DNA from: Caulobacter sp. NIBR1757
GTDB lineage: Bacteria; Pseudomonadota; Alphaproteobacteria; Caulobacterales; Caulobacteraceae
NCBI RefSeq assembly: GCF_027912495.1
Contig: NZ_CP115463.1
Coordinates: 124,001 to 188,000, forward strand
Length of the DNA stretch: 64,000 nt
Reading direction: 5' to 3'
The notes under the pieces were generated by a model. That model ran no database searches and had not been told where the DNA came from. It worked only from the letters and a program-made list of their open reading frames with translations. Made by a program: the position numbers and the translations under genes. Position 1 is the first letter of the stretch, and each line of letters begins with the position of its first letter. Positions 6,839-16,736 of this stretch are shown one piece after another.

Positions 6839-8326
6839 CTAGACCGCCGCCCTCAGCGCGCGCCGACGCTCAACCGACGACGGAATACGCATCGCCTCGC
6901 GATACTTGGCCACCGTGCGGCGGGCGATGTCCACCCCGGCTTCTTTCAGGATATCGACGATGGTGTCGTCGGAATGGACCTGGGTCTCGTCCCGCTCGGT
7001 TTCGATCAGCTGGCGGATGCGATGGCGCACGCTCTCGGCCGAATGGGCCTCGCCGCCGCTGGAGCTGGCGATCGAGGCGGTGAAGAAGAACTTCAGCTCG
7101 AACAGGCCGCGCGGGGTGGCGATATACTTGTTGGAGGTCACCCGGCTGACCGTGGATTCGTGCATGCCGATGGCGTCGGCCACCGTCTTCAGGTTCAGCG
7201 GCCGCAGGTGCTGCACGCCATAGGCCAAAAAGCCGTCCTGCTGGCGAACGATCTCGCTGGCCACTTTCAGGATGGTGCGGGCCCGCTGGTCAAGGCTGCG
7301 GACCAGCCAGCTGGCAGTGGCCATGCAGTCGCTGAGGAAGGCCTTGTCGGCCTCGGTGCGGGCGCCGCCGCTGACCCGGGCGTGATAGCGCTGGTCGACC
7401 AGCACCCGGGGCAGGGTGTCGGTGTTGAGTTCGACGTGCCACAGCCCGCCCGGTCCCTCGCGGACATAGACGTCGGGCGACACCGGGTGGGCCGGCTCGC
7501 CGCCGAAGGCCGCGCCCGGCCGGGGGGTCAGGGCCCGCAGCTCGGAAATCATGTCGCGCAGGTCTTCGTCATCGACCCCGCAGAGCTTCTTCAGGCCCGC
7601 CATGTCGCGCCGGGCCAGCAGGTCGAGGTTGGCCAGCAGGGCGTCCATGGCCGGATCCAGCCGGTCCTTCTCGCGCAGCTGCAGCGACAGGCATTCGCGC
7701 ACGTCGCGGGCCATGACGCCGGTCGGCTCGAAGCCGTGCAGGACGCTGAGCACCCCCTCGACGAAGGGCATGCCACAGCCCAGCCGCTCGCCGATCTCGT
7801 CCAGGTCGGCGCGCAGGTAGCCGCCCTCGTCGACCGCGTCGATCAGCACGGCGGCGACGCCGCGCTCGGCTTCGCTGAGGCCGGCGACGGCCAGCTGGTC
7901 GTGCAGATGCTCCGAAAGGGTCTTTTCCTTGCTCAGCCGACCTTCGAAATCGTCCTCGCTCTCGAAGCTGCCGCCCTTGCCGGCGCGCGACCAGTCGATG
8001 GCGCCGCCACCGTCGGCCGCCTCGCCGCCCTCGCCGGAATCGCGCTCGCCCGGGCTCAACTCCTCATGGCCGCCGTCCATGTCGGCTGTGGCGGCGGCGT
8101 CGGGCATCTCGTCGGCGGCCGCTTCGGCGCGGTCGACCTTGGGCGCGTCCTGCTCGGCTTCCGGCTCGGCGTCGCGTTGCAGCAGCGGATTGCGCTCCAG
8201 CTCGGCCTCGACAAAGGCCTCGAGTTCGATGTTCGACAGCTGCAGCAGCTTGATCGCCTGCTGCAGCTGGGGGGTGATGACCAGCCCCTGGCCTTGCCGG
8301 AGTTCAAGTCTCGGACCGAGCGACAA
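6839..8326 (-). CDS. rpoN: RNA polymerase sigma-54 factor
   Basis: A 495-residue sigma-54. Region I is Gln/Leu-rich (ITPQLQQAIKLLQLS), followed by an acidic region II (~50-125), the core-binding region, the HTH (KTVADAIGMHESTVSRVTSNK) and the C-terminal RpoN box ARRTVAKYREAM that contacts the -24 element. It directs transcription that needs AAA+ activators, in Caulobacterales often for flagellar and stalk genes. It heads a minus-strand series with exoD-like, hpf and ptsN. The upstream lptB gene seen in many genomes is not adjacent here. Confidence 0.97.
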   Translation of the reverse strand: MSLGPRLELRQGQGLVITPQLQQAIKLLQLSNIELEAFVEAELERNPLLQRDAEPEAEQDAPKVDRAEAAADEMPDAAATADMDGGHEELSPGERDSGEGGEAADGGGAIDWSRAGKGGSFESEDDFEGRLSKEKTLSEHLHDQLAVAGLSEAERGVAAVLIDAVDEGGYLRADLDEIGERLGCGMPFVEGVLSVLHGFEPTGVMARDVRECLSLQLREKDRLDPAMDALLANLDLLARRDMAGLKKLCGVDDEDLRDMISELRALTPRPGAAFGGEPAHPVSPDVYVREGPGGLWHVELNTDTLPRVLVDQRYHARVSGGARTEADKAFLSDCMATASWLVRSLDQRARTILKVASEIVRQQDGFLAYGVQHLRPLNLKTVADAIGMHESTVSRVTSNKYIATPRGLFELKFFFTASIASSSGGEAHSAESVRHRIRQLIETERDETQVHSDDTIVDILKEAGVDIARRTVAKYREAMRIPSSVERRRALRAAV

Positions 8327-8422
8327 AGATCAGCCCTCCCGAGCCGCGTGTTGAAATCGCAGCTTTGGGCCCGGTTGGTTAACAGGGCGCTTAAAACCGG
8401 CGCCCTTCTTGCACGCAAGCGG

Positions 8423-9031
8423 TCAGTCGCCCCGCTTGGCCGCCGTCACCTGGGTGACGATCTCGTCGGGCAGGCGGTAGGGCAGGGCGCGGTCGAACTG
8501 GCCGCGCGGGTTCATCAGATAGACCACCGTCGAATGGTCCATGGTGTAGTCGGGCCCGTCACCGACCTTGATGGCCACCGCCTTGTAGGCCTTCACCGCC
8601 CGGGACACCTCTTCCTGCGTGCCGGTCAGGCCCAGCGTGCCCTCGGGCGCGCCGTTGGCCTCCAGCCAGTCGGCGATGGCCTTGGGGCGATCGCGGCCGG
8701 GATCGATGGAGATGAACACGATCCGCACGTCCTTGCCCTTGGGACCCAGCTGGTCCTTGACCCGGATGAGGTTCTGAAGCGTTCCGGGGCAGATGTCGGG
8801 GCAGTAGGTGAAGCCGAAGAAGACCATGTTCCACTGGCCGTTCAGCACCTTCTCCGTCACCGGCCGGCCGGTCTGGTCGACCAGGCTGAAGGCCCCGCCG
8901 ACGTCGGAGGTCGGGGCCTTGCCCCGGAAGGCGCCGCTGCCGAAGGCCAGGGCCAGCACTACTACCAGACCGAGGGCGACGGCGCCCCAAAGCACCAGCC
9001 GTGTTCTGGGGATCGCGCGGTTAGGGGTCAT
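8423..9031 (-). CDS. SCO1/SenC family copper chaperone / thioredoxin-like protein
   Basis: A 202-residue protein with an N-terminal membrane anchor (~11-31) and a periplasmic thioredoxin fold. It has the CxxxC copper site (Cys77 and Cys81 in FTYCPDICPG) and the distal His in MDHSTVVYLMNP. SCO proteins insert copper into the CuA site of cytochrome oxidase or act as thiol redox partners. It is divergent from regB with 51 bp between starts; SenC/PrrC is a classical neighbour of RegB/PrrB and has been proposed to influence its signal. Confidence 0.93.
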   Translation of the reverse strand: MTPNRAIPRTRLVLWGAVALGLVVVLALAFGSGAFRGKAPTSDVGGAFSLVDQTGRPVTEKVLNGQWNMVFFGFTYCPDICPGTLQNLIRVKDQLGPKGKDVRIVFISIDPGRDRPKAIADWLEANGAPEGTLGLTGTQEEVSRAVKAYKAVAIKVGDGPDYTMDHSTVVYLMNPRGQFDRALPYRLPDEIVTQVTAAKRGD

Positions 9032-9082
9032 CTCATCTCTCGGGTTGGCTTTCGGACCGGATCAGGAGCACAGTTCCGTCGC

Positions 9083-10477
9083 ATGACGACTCTTTCGCCC
9101 ATGACGACGCCGGACGCCGACAGGCGTGGCCTCGATAGGCCGGGGGAAGAAAGCGCGCAAGCCGCCGCGCCCAACCTCTGGGACTTCCGCGGCAGCCGCC
9201 GGGCCCGGCTGCGCATCCGCACCCTGATCACGGTCCGCTGGCTGACGGTCGCCGGCCAGCTGGCGACGGTGGCCTTCGTCGGCCTTGTCCTGCGGTTCGA
9301 GTTCCAGTGGCTGGCCTGCCTGACGCTGATCGGCCTGTCCGCCTGGATGAACTGGTTGCTGCACCTGGCCTCGACCTCGTCGCAACGCCAGGTCGCCGAC
9401 TGGGAGGCCACGGCCCAGCTGGCCTTCGACATCCTGCAGCTGACCGGCATGCTCTATCTGACCGGCGGCGCCATCAACCCCTTCTCCGTCCTGATCATCG
9501 CTCCGGTCGTGCTGGCGGCGGCCACCCTGCCGCTGCGCCATGTGCTGGGCATCGCCTTGCTGGCCATCGCCTGCATCGTGCTGCTGTCGATAACCTTCCT
9601 GCCGCTGCCGGCCCCGGAGGCGGTGGTGCTCAATGTGCCGCTGGCCAATCGCGTCGGCAATGTGCTCAGCCGCATCCTCGGCATCGCCTTCTGCGCCGGC
9701 TACGCCTGGCAGGCGGCCAGCGAGGCGGCCCGCATGGAGCTGGCGCTCGACACCACCAATGCCGTCCTCGCCCGGGAACAGCGGCTCAGCGCGCTGGGGG
9801 CGCTGGCGGCGGCGGCGGCTCATGAACTGGGCACGCCGCTGGCCACCATCTCCATCGTCGCCAAGGAAATGGCCCGCGGCGCGGCCGAGGGCACGGCCGC
9901 CAAGGAGGATGCCGACCTGCTGGTCAGCCAGGCCGAGCGCTGCCGCGAGATCCTGCGCCGGCTGACCTCCGATCCGGACGCCACCGACGATGTCCACGGC
10001 CACATGTCGCTCGGCCAGCTGGTCGAGGAGGCCGTCGCGCCGCATACCAAGGAGGCCGAGGTCCGCGTCGAGGCGGTGATCAGCGGCCCGCGCGGCGAGG
10101 AGCCGCCCGATGTCCGCCGCCTGCCCGAGGTGCTGCACGCCCTGACCAGCTTCGTCGAGAACGCCGTCGATTTCGCCAGGTCCGAGGTGCTGATCACCGC
10201 CCGGTTCGACGACCGGCACATCACCCTGGAGGTCAAGGACGACGGCCCCGGCTTCTCGCCCGACATCATCGCCAAGCTCGGCGAGCCCTATGTCACCAGC
10301 CGTCCGGGGGCGGAGGGATCGCGCAGCGGCCACATCGGCATGGGACTCGGCTTCTTTATTTCCAAGACCCTGATGGAACGAACCGGCGGGGTGGTGACGT
10401 TCCGCAACGGCAAGGCCGGCGGCGCGGTCGTCACCGTCCGTTGGCCACGCGACGCCCTGGAGGCACGGGTTGAATAG
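9083..10477 (+). CDS. regB: RegB/PrrB/ActS-type redox sensor histidine kinase
   Basis: A 464-residue kinase. I take the ATG at 9083 (or 9101); the frame runs far upstream but antisense to rpoN and SCO. Six membrane segments occupy ~46-212, including the quinone-binding signature GGAINPF at 128-134. The phospho-acceptor is His247 in AAHELGTPLATI, diagnostic of RegB. Cys287 in AERCREIL matches the redox-active cysteine of the family. The ATPase N, G1 and G2 boxes follow (ENAVDFA, DDGPGF, GMGLGFF). It senses the quinone pool or oxygen and phosphorylates RegA. regA lies 133 bp downstream. Confidence 0.94.
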   Translation: MTTLSPMTTPDADRRGLDRPGEESAQAAAPNLWDFRGSRRARLRIRTLITVRWLTVAGQLATVAFVGLVLRFEFQWLACLTLIGLSAWMNWLLHLASTSSQRQVADWEATAQLAFDILQLTGMLYLTGGAINPFSVLIIAPVVLAAATLPLRHVLGIALLAIACIVLLSITFLPLPAPEAVVLNVPLANRVGNVLSRILGIAFCAGYAWQAASEAARMELALDTTNAVLAREQRLSALGALAAAAAHELGTPLATISIVAKEMARGAAEGTAAKEDADLLVSQAERCREILRRLTSDPDATDDVHGHMSLGQLVEEAVAPHTKEAEVRVEAVISGPRGEEPPDVRRLPEVLHALTSFVENAVDFARSEVLITARFDDRHITLEVKDDGPGFSPDIIAKLGEPYVTSRPGAEGSRSGHIGMGLGFFISKTLMERTGGVVTFRNGKAGGAVVTVRWPRDALEARVE

Positions 10478-10610
10478 CGTGGAGAGCCTTTCCGCCGGCG
10501 CATCGAAAACTACATCGCCCGATGGGCACGTGTTGAACGTTGCTCGCCCGCAGGTTTAATGCGCCTATATCGGGTAGGGGATTCGGAATTGTGGGAGCTG
10601 CATTAACACC

Positions 10611-11168
10611 ATGACCGACGTTTCCGACACTGTCGCCGGCCTCGCCGACAAGACCCTGCTCGTCCTGGATGACGACGCGCCCCTGCGCACCCGGCTGGGC
10701 CGGGCGCTCGAGCAGCGCGGCTTCGAGGTGACCCTGGCCGGCAGCGTCGCCGAGGGGATCGCCGCCGTCCGCGCCAATCCCCCCGCCTATGCGGTCGTCG
10801 ATCTGAAGCTCGATGATGGATCGGGGCTCAGGGCGGTCGAGACCATCCGCGAGGTGCGTCCGGAGTCCCGCGTTGTCATGCTGACCGGCTACGGCAACAT
10901 CGCCACCGCCGTGGCGGCGGTGAAGGCCGGGGCCATCGACTACCTGGCCAAGCCCGCCGACGCCGACGACGTGGTTCGCGCCCTGCTGGCCCAGGCCGGC
11001 GAAAACCCCAGCCCGCCCGAGAAGCCGATGAGCGCCGATCGCGTCCGCTGGGAGCACATCCAGCGGGTCTACGAGCTCTGTAACCACAATGTCTCGGAAA
11101 CGGCCCGCCGCCTGTCCATGCACCGCCGCACCCTGCAACGCATCCTGGCCAAGAGGGCGCCGAAGTAG
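10611..11168 (+). CDS. regA: RegA/PrrA/ActR-type response regulator
   Basis: A 185-residue two-domain regulator. The receiver has acidic pocket residues DDD near 20-22, phospho-acceptor Asp64 (AVVDLKLDDG), Thr in MLTGYG and Lys in YLAKP. A Pro-rich linker (NPSPPEKP) joins it to a Fis-type HTH (NVSETARRLSMHRRTLQRILAKRAP), nearly invariant in RegA orthologues. It is the partner of regB and controls respiration and other redox-linked genes. A REP-like element begins 17 bp after its stop. Confidence 0.95.
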   Translation: MTDVSDTVAGLADKTLLVLDDDAPLRTRLGRALEQRGFEVTLAGSVAEGIAAVRANPPAYAVVDLKLDDGSGLRAVETIREVRPESRVVMLTGYGNIATAVAAVKAGAIDYLAKPADADDVVRALLAQAGENPSPPEKPMSADRVRWEHIQRVYELCNHNVSETARRLSMHRRTLQRILAKRAPK

Positions 11169-11185
11169 GGGAAGGGCGCGGAAAA

Positions 11186-11247
11186 CCTCCTTCCCCGAAT
11201 GGGGAGGACAGACGCGCGGTATGCGCGTCGGGTGGGGCAGTCGGTCA
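11186..11247 (+). repeat. REP-like element, copy A-left
   Basis: Two hairpins in tandem. The first is CCTCCTTCCCC-GAAT-GGGGAGG. The second is GACGCGC-loop-GCGCGTC. These are followed by GGGTGGGGCAGTCGGT. The end of the element contains the TGA stop (complement of 11245-11247) of the DUF559 gene. Other copies lie at 11617-11676 (inverted), 26384-26447 and 26493-26546 (inverted). Confidence 0.88.
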
Positions 11248-11616
11248 CCAGGCCGGGGGACGATCCCGCAACGCGTCGTAGATCGCATCCACAACGCTCG
11301 GCATGTGGGTATCCATAGTTCGGTTCTGAATCCTCAGGACCGTGAACCCTTCGCGCTCCAAAACCTCATCCCGGATCGCGTCGTGTCGTCGCTGGGCCTC
11401 TTCCCCGCGGCTTGGCCCATCCAGTTCAATGACCAGCTTCCGGCTCAAGCAGACGAAGTCGAGAAAGTATCCGTGGAACGGCGCCTGCCGCCGGAAGTGG
11501 AACCCCTCCTTCCGGAGGGTTCGCAGCCAGCCCCACATGCGCGCTTCATGTCGGGTCATATTCGACCGCAGTTCTCTAGCCCGTTCGACCGGTGGCTTGA
11601 ACGGTCCTTCAGTCAT
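11245..11616 (-). CDS. DUF559 domain protein, Vsr/PD-(D/E)XK nuclease-like
   Basis: A 123-residue DUF559 protein, which belongs to the very-short-patch-repair / restriction endonuclease-like fold. The N-terminus has MTRHEARMWGWLR; the nuclease core is visible as YFLDFVC followed by LVIELDGPS, with Asp and Glu as candidate metal ligands, then DEVLEREGFTVLRI. Cellular role unknown. The gene sits alone between two inverted copies of a REP-like repeat: its ATG lies directly against the right copy and its stop inside the left copy. Neighbours regA and mmcB converge on it. Confidence 0.88.
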   Translation of the reverse strand: MTEGPFKPPVERARELRSNMTRHEARMWGWLRTLRKEGFHFRRQAPFHGYFLDFVCLSRKLVIELDGPSRGEEAQRRHDAIRDEVLEREGFTVLRIQNRTMDTHMPSVVDAIYDALRDRPPAW

Positions 11617-11676
11617 ACCGACTGCCCCACCCGGCGAGGCTCCGCCTCGCCTGCCCTCCCCATTCGGGGAGGGAGG
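11617..11676 (-). repeat. REP-like element, copy A-right (inverted)
   Basis: Read on the minus strand it has CCTCCCTCCCC-GAAT-GGGGAGGG, a second hairpin GGCGAGGC-GGA-GCCTCGCC, then GGGTGGGGCAGTCGGT, running straight into the DUF559 ATG. The second stem differs completely in sequence from copy A-left but is still fully paired. Confidence 0.88.
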
Positions 11677-11690
11677 TTGTCAGCGCTCGC

Positions 11691-12140
11691 CTAGCCACCA
11701 CCCAAGGCCCGCATCGCCGCCAGCCGCCCGAACGCCAGGGTCAGGGCCTTCCGCCGCGCCGGGACCAGGGGCGTCAGGGCCGCGTCCCGCACCACCGCGC
11801 CGCCGAAGCCGTCGGCGACGATCAGTCCGGGCTCCTCCGGCAGCAGGCCTTGCGGAAACTCCGGCCCGACGGCGAAATAGAAGGCGTCGCAGTAGGGCAG
11901 GTACTCCCCCCACTTGCGGTCGCAGAGATAGTCCTCCGGGCTCGACTTGACCTCGACGATGACGATCTCGCCCTTGGGCCCCAGCGCCATCAGGTCGGCC
12001 CGCCGCCCGTTCGGCAGCCCGACCTCGGCCAGGGGCGCATAGCCCATCGCGGCGACCAGCCGCGCGGTCCCGCGGGTGACCGCCGAGGTGGTCTCCGGGC
12101 GGGTCAGGGTGACAAGGGTGAGGACGGCCTCCATGGCCAT
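11691..12140 (-). CDS. mmcB: MmcB family DNA repair protein
   Basis: A 149-residue protein matching MmcB, a nuclease-fold protein (conserved ADLMALGPKGEIVIVEVKSSPEDYLCDRKW, with D, E and K as likely PD-(D/E)XK residues). In Caulobacter it is SOS-induced and contributes to mitomycin C resistance. I start at ATG 12140; TTG 12143 and ATG 12134 are alternatives. A perfect LexA box lies 9 bp upstream of the start, so SOS control is strongly suggested. Confidence 0.9.
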   Translation of the reverse strand: MAMEAVLTLVTLTRPETTSAVTRGTARLVAAMGYAPLAEVGLPNGRRADLMALGPKGEIVIVEVKSSPEDYLCDRKWGEYLPYCDAFYFAVGPEFPQGLLPEEPGLIVADGFGGAVVRDAALTPLVPARRKALTLAFGRLAAMRALGGG

Positions 12141-12148
12141 CAACTTAT

Positions 12149-12163
12149 GTTCCGGTTGTGTTC
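12149..12163 (-). promoter_or_regulatory. LexA (SOS) box of mmcB
   Basis: GTTC-N7-GTTC, the alphaproteobacterial LexA direct-repeat operator, at 12149-12152 and 12160-12163. It lies just upstream of mmcB, where bound LexA would block transcription. Confidence 0.88.
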
Positions 12164-12178
12164 CGGGTCAAGACTCGC

Positions 12179-12700
12179 TTACGCCGGCGGCTGCTGCGGC
12201 ATTTCCAGCCTGGCGGTGTTGTAGCCCAGCGCCTTGATCCGCGCCATCGCCGCCGCCTTGCTGGCCGGAGCCATCACCGCCTTGCGCGACATCAGCCAGA
12301 CGTAGTTGCCGCCCGGGGTGGCCATGATCGCCCAGCCGCCATCGGCGTTGGCGTCGAGAATCCAGTACTCCTGGTTGACCACGCCGAAGAACCGGGCCTT
12401 GAACTTGGCGTTGCCCGAGCCGGGCACGATCTGGCCCTCGGCCTTGAACACCTTGGCGGCGCCCGAGGGCGAGCCCTTCCGGCAGGTCTGGGTCATCAGG
12501 TACTTGCCGCCGGCGGCGCTGGTGAACTGGCTGGTCGGCGCCTGGCAGTCCTTCTGGTTGCTGTTCGGCGTGCGGGCGATCTCGTACCAGGTGCCGGAGT
12601 AGAAGCTCACGGCGATGGGGTGGGCGGGCTGTGGCGCGGCGGCGATAGCGGGCAGGGCGGCGAGCGCAAGAGCGCCAGCGAGAACGAAAGCTGTCTTCAT
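12179..12700 (-). CDS. Lipocalin family protein (Blc-like), secreted
   Basis: A 173-residue protein starting at ATG 12700 (MKTAFVLAG) with a signal peptide of ~21 residues (ALPAIA-AAPQ). The lipocalin signature GTWYEIAR is at 36-43, then a beta-barrel pattern with KAEGQIVPGSGNAKFKARFF and YWILDAN. Bacterial lipocalins bind lipids or hydrophobic ligands in the periplasm or outer membrane. There is no lipobox cysteine at the signal cleavage site, so it is probably soluble. Ligand unknown. Confidence 0.88.
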   Translation of the reverse strand: MKTAFVLAGALALAALPAIAAAPQPAHPIAVSFYSGTWYEIARTPNSNQKDCQAPTSQFTSAAGGKYLMTQTCRKGSPSGAAKVFKAEGQIVPGSGNAKFKARFFGVVNQEYWILDANADGGWAIMATPGGNYVWLMSRKAVMAPASKAAAMARIKALGYNTARLEMPQQPPA

Positions 12701-12733
12701 GCGGTGCAATCTAGAGCGTTGATCGCAAAAGAA

Positions 12734-12759
12734 AACGCCCCGGATCTCTCCGGGGCGTT
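12734..12759 (-). terminator. Rho-independent terminator of the diiron protein gene
   Basis: An 11-bp perfect stem AACGCCCCGGA/TCCGGGGCGTT with a 4-base loop, followed on the minus strand by a T-rich run (GTTTTCTTTTGC). It lies 26 bp after the stop of the gene at 12785-13909. Confidence 0.88.
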
Positions 12760-12784
12760 CGCAGTGGGTTTCGGCCGGTAAGCC

Positions 12785-13909
12785 TTATTCAGCGGCGATG
12801 CTGATCGGCTTGCCCTTGTCCTTGAAGTTGATCTCCTGGAGGTAGCGGATGCCCTCTTCGGCGATGTCGTCGCCGACCATGCGGTCACCCTCGGCCTTCA
12901 GCTCTTCCAGGTCGACATACATGCCGTAGAAGGCCTTGGTGCGCTCGGTGATGATGCCGGCGTTGAGCAGGGTCTTGACCAGCACGCGGAAGATGTTGGT
13001 CTGCTCCTTCATGTTCTCGCGACGGGCGTCGTCGGTCATGATCTGGGCGAACTCGGCGATGACCTTCTCGGGGTCCAGGCCATAGGCCTCATAGAGGTCG
13101 CGCTGCTGGGTCGGACCCACCAGGTTGAACAGCACCGCCTGGAAGCAGTGGGCGGCCCAGTCCTCGATGATGGCATGCTCTTCGGGCGACAGGTGCGGCA
13201 CGGTGCGGTCGGCCCAGATCTTCCCGAATTTGTGGTGGAAGGCCTCGTCGGTCATCACCAGCTGCAGCAGCTTCTTGCCGAGCGGATCGTTGATGGCGTT
13301 GAACAGGCTGGCGAAGGCGCCCATGGCCAGACCCTCGACCAGCATCTGCATGCCGATGATCTTCTTGTAGACTTCCGGCGCGTCGATGATCTCGACCAGC
13401 AGGGCCTTAAGGGTCGGGCCGCATTCGACCGGACGGCCCCAGCGAGCCTTGATGTATTTGGCGAAGGCCGTGACGTGGCGGGCCTCTTCGCGGGTCTGGT
13501 TGGCGGCGTATTCCTGCGCGCCCTGGTCCTTCAGCACGTGGCAGAGGCTGGCCGACAGGTTCAGCGCGCCCTGCTCGCCGTGCAGGATGGAGGAGAAAAT
13601 CCGCAGGGTGCTGTCGTTGATGAAGCGGGTGCGGGTCTTGGGGTCCGACAGGTGGTTGGACACATAGTCGGTCTGCAGGGCGACCACGAACTCCTCGGGA
13701 ACGAGCGGCTCGTTCTCCATGTCGAAGGGCTCGTCGAAGTCGATGTAGGCCTTGTCCAGCGGATCCCAGAAGTGGTCGTGGGTGGCGCTGATGATCTTGT
13801 CGAAGGCGGTCGAGCGGTTGTTGTAGCGGTCGAGTTCGAGCATCGACTCGAAGTCGTTCGGCGCCACCGCGTCGTACATGGCGTCCTTGGTGATGTTCTT
13901 GTCGGTCAT
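12785..13909 (-). CDS. Ferritin-like diiron protein (R2/AurF-like superfamily)
   Basis: A 374-residue helical protein with the full six-ligand diiron set: Glu112, Glu142 and His145 (REEARH), Glu192, Glu222 and His225 (DEAFHH). This is the ferritin-like superfamily that includes ribonucleotide reductase R2 and AurF-type N-oxygenases. It is likely an oxygen-activating enzyme, substrate unknown. I do not call it NrdB: the usual R2 sequence context around the tyrosyl radical is not visible and no nrdA is adjacent. It has its own terminator and a palindromic operator candidate upstream. Confidence 0.8.
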   Translation of the reverse strand: MTDKNITKDAMYDAVAPNDFESMLELDRYNNRSTAFDKIISATHDHFWDPLDKAYIDFDEPFDMENEPLVPEEFVVALQTDYVSNHLSDPKTRTRFINDSTLRIFSSILHGEQGALNLSASLCHVLKDQGAQEYAANQTREEARHVTAFAKYIKARWGRPVECGPTLKALLVEIIDAPEVYKKIIGMQMLVEGLAMGAFASLFNAINDPLGKKLLQLVMTDEAFHHKFGKIWADRTVPHLSPEEHAIIEDWAAHCFQAVLFNLVGPTQQRDLYEAYGLDPEKVIAEFAQIMTDDARRENMKEQTNIFRVLVKTLLNAGIITERTKAFYGMYVDLEELKAEGDRMVGDDIAEEGIRYLQEINFKDKGKPISIAAE

Positions 13910-13960
13910 CGGCTATCCTCCGGCCAAAGGGATGCGGACCCTGTGCCGGGCCTCTGCAAT

Positions 13961-13975
13961 GTGAACAGTGCTCAC
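13961..13975. promoter_or_regulatory. Imperfect palindrome upstream of the diiron gene
   Basis: GTGAACAGTGCTCAC, with outer arms GTGA/TCAC and further internal symmetry. It is 52 bp upstream of the diiron protein start and resembles TetR-type operators. The rest of the 249-bp gap up to acs holds nothing else I recognise. Confidence 0.4.
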
Positions 13976-14158
13976 TTGGGCGCCCAAACGTCAAGAAAAA
14001 ATGACGGGGGCGTCACCTTTGATGAATCGGCCGTTACCGTCGCCGATTGCGACAACCGACCAGGCGTTACCCATGATTGAGGCGCCTCGCGACCGGCCAA
14101 CGCCTTGCGCGGCAAGGCCTCATCCGCATACTCCGCCGCAACAAAAAGGGAGCGCGCC

Positions 14159-16096
<1,938 letters not shown>

Positions 16097-16150
16097 TCCC
16101 CCCTTTCCTATGAGACGCCGGGTCTTCCCTGGGCGTCAAAAGGGGCTAGC

Positions 16151-16681
16151 GTGACAATCATGTGGGCTGCGCTGTTCATCGCCGTCGCCGTTAGCGGCGT
16201 CTACGCGGAGGTTTCCCCCGATCCCGACGGGACGGCCGGTATTGCGCGCGGCCGTGTGGATATCGAGGCCCCGCCGGCCGTGGTCTGGAACGTCATCCTC
16301 GACTGCAAGCGCGCCCGACGAATGGCCCCCAACGTCCACAGCTGCAAGGTGCTGGACCGGGCCGCCGACGGCAGCTGGGACCTGCGCGAGATGGTCGTCG
16401 CCCCGCCCCTGGTTCCCAAGGTGCGGTCGGTGTTCCGCTCGCAGTACGAACCGCTCAAACGCATCAGCTTCAAATGCGCCGGCGGCGACGTGAAGGTCTG
16501 CGAAGGCGAATGGCGGCTGACCGCCCTGCCCAGTGGTGGAACCCGGGTCGCCTATACCAACCGGGCGGCGTCCCCCTACCCGGCCATACCGGCCAGCCTG
16601 ACCCGCGACGCCATGAAGAATGATATGCTCCGGGCCCTCAAGGCCTTGCGGAAGGAATCCATGGCGGCGGCCAGGGAGTAA
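16151..16681 (+). CDS. SRPBCC (START-like) protein with signal peptide
   Basis: 176 residues from a GTG at 16151, which has AAAGGGG upstream. An N-terminal hydrophobic signal (~1-19) is followed by a START/polyketide-cyclase-like fold: RGRVDIEAPPAVVWNVILDCKRARRMAPNVHSCKVL, then beta strands ending in a C-terminal helix (RDAMKNDMLRALKALRKE). Such proteins bind hydrophobic ligands; exported members are poorly studied. It lies between acs and a HAD gene without obvious operon logic. Confidence 0.8.
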   Translation: MTIMWAALFIAVAVSGVYAEVSPDPDGTAGIARGRVDIEAPPAVVWNVILDCKRARRMAPNVHSCKVLDRAADGSWDLREMVVAPPLVPKVRSVFRSQYEPLKRISFKCAGGDVKVCEGEWRLTALPSGGTRVAYTNRAASPYPAIPASLTRDAMKNDMLRALKALRKESMAAARE

Positions 16682-16736
16682 CAAAAGGCAACCGCAGTTG
16701 CCTTGCGCACGGCCGCAACATCGCTAAACCCCGGCC

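Noticed and set aside
8370-8395. CtrA-like site upstream of rpoN
   Set aside because: The TTAA pair is separated by 8 bases, not the 7 of the CtrA consensus.
6974-9082. Very long open frame that would extend regB upstream by about 700 codons
   Set aside because: It lies antisense to rpoN and the SCO gene and has shadow composition; RegB proteins begin near 9083.
9127-9148. Third copy of the composite-repeat block inside regB
   Set aside because: GGCCTCGATAGGCC only partly matches, lacks TATAAT and palindrome, and is within coding sequence.
12785-13909. Ribonucleotide reductase beta subunit (NrdB) call
   Set aside because: The diiron ligands fit the superfamily, but the R2 radical context is not evident and there is no nrdA nearby.
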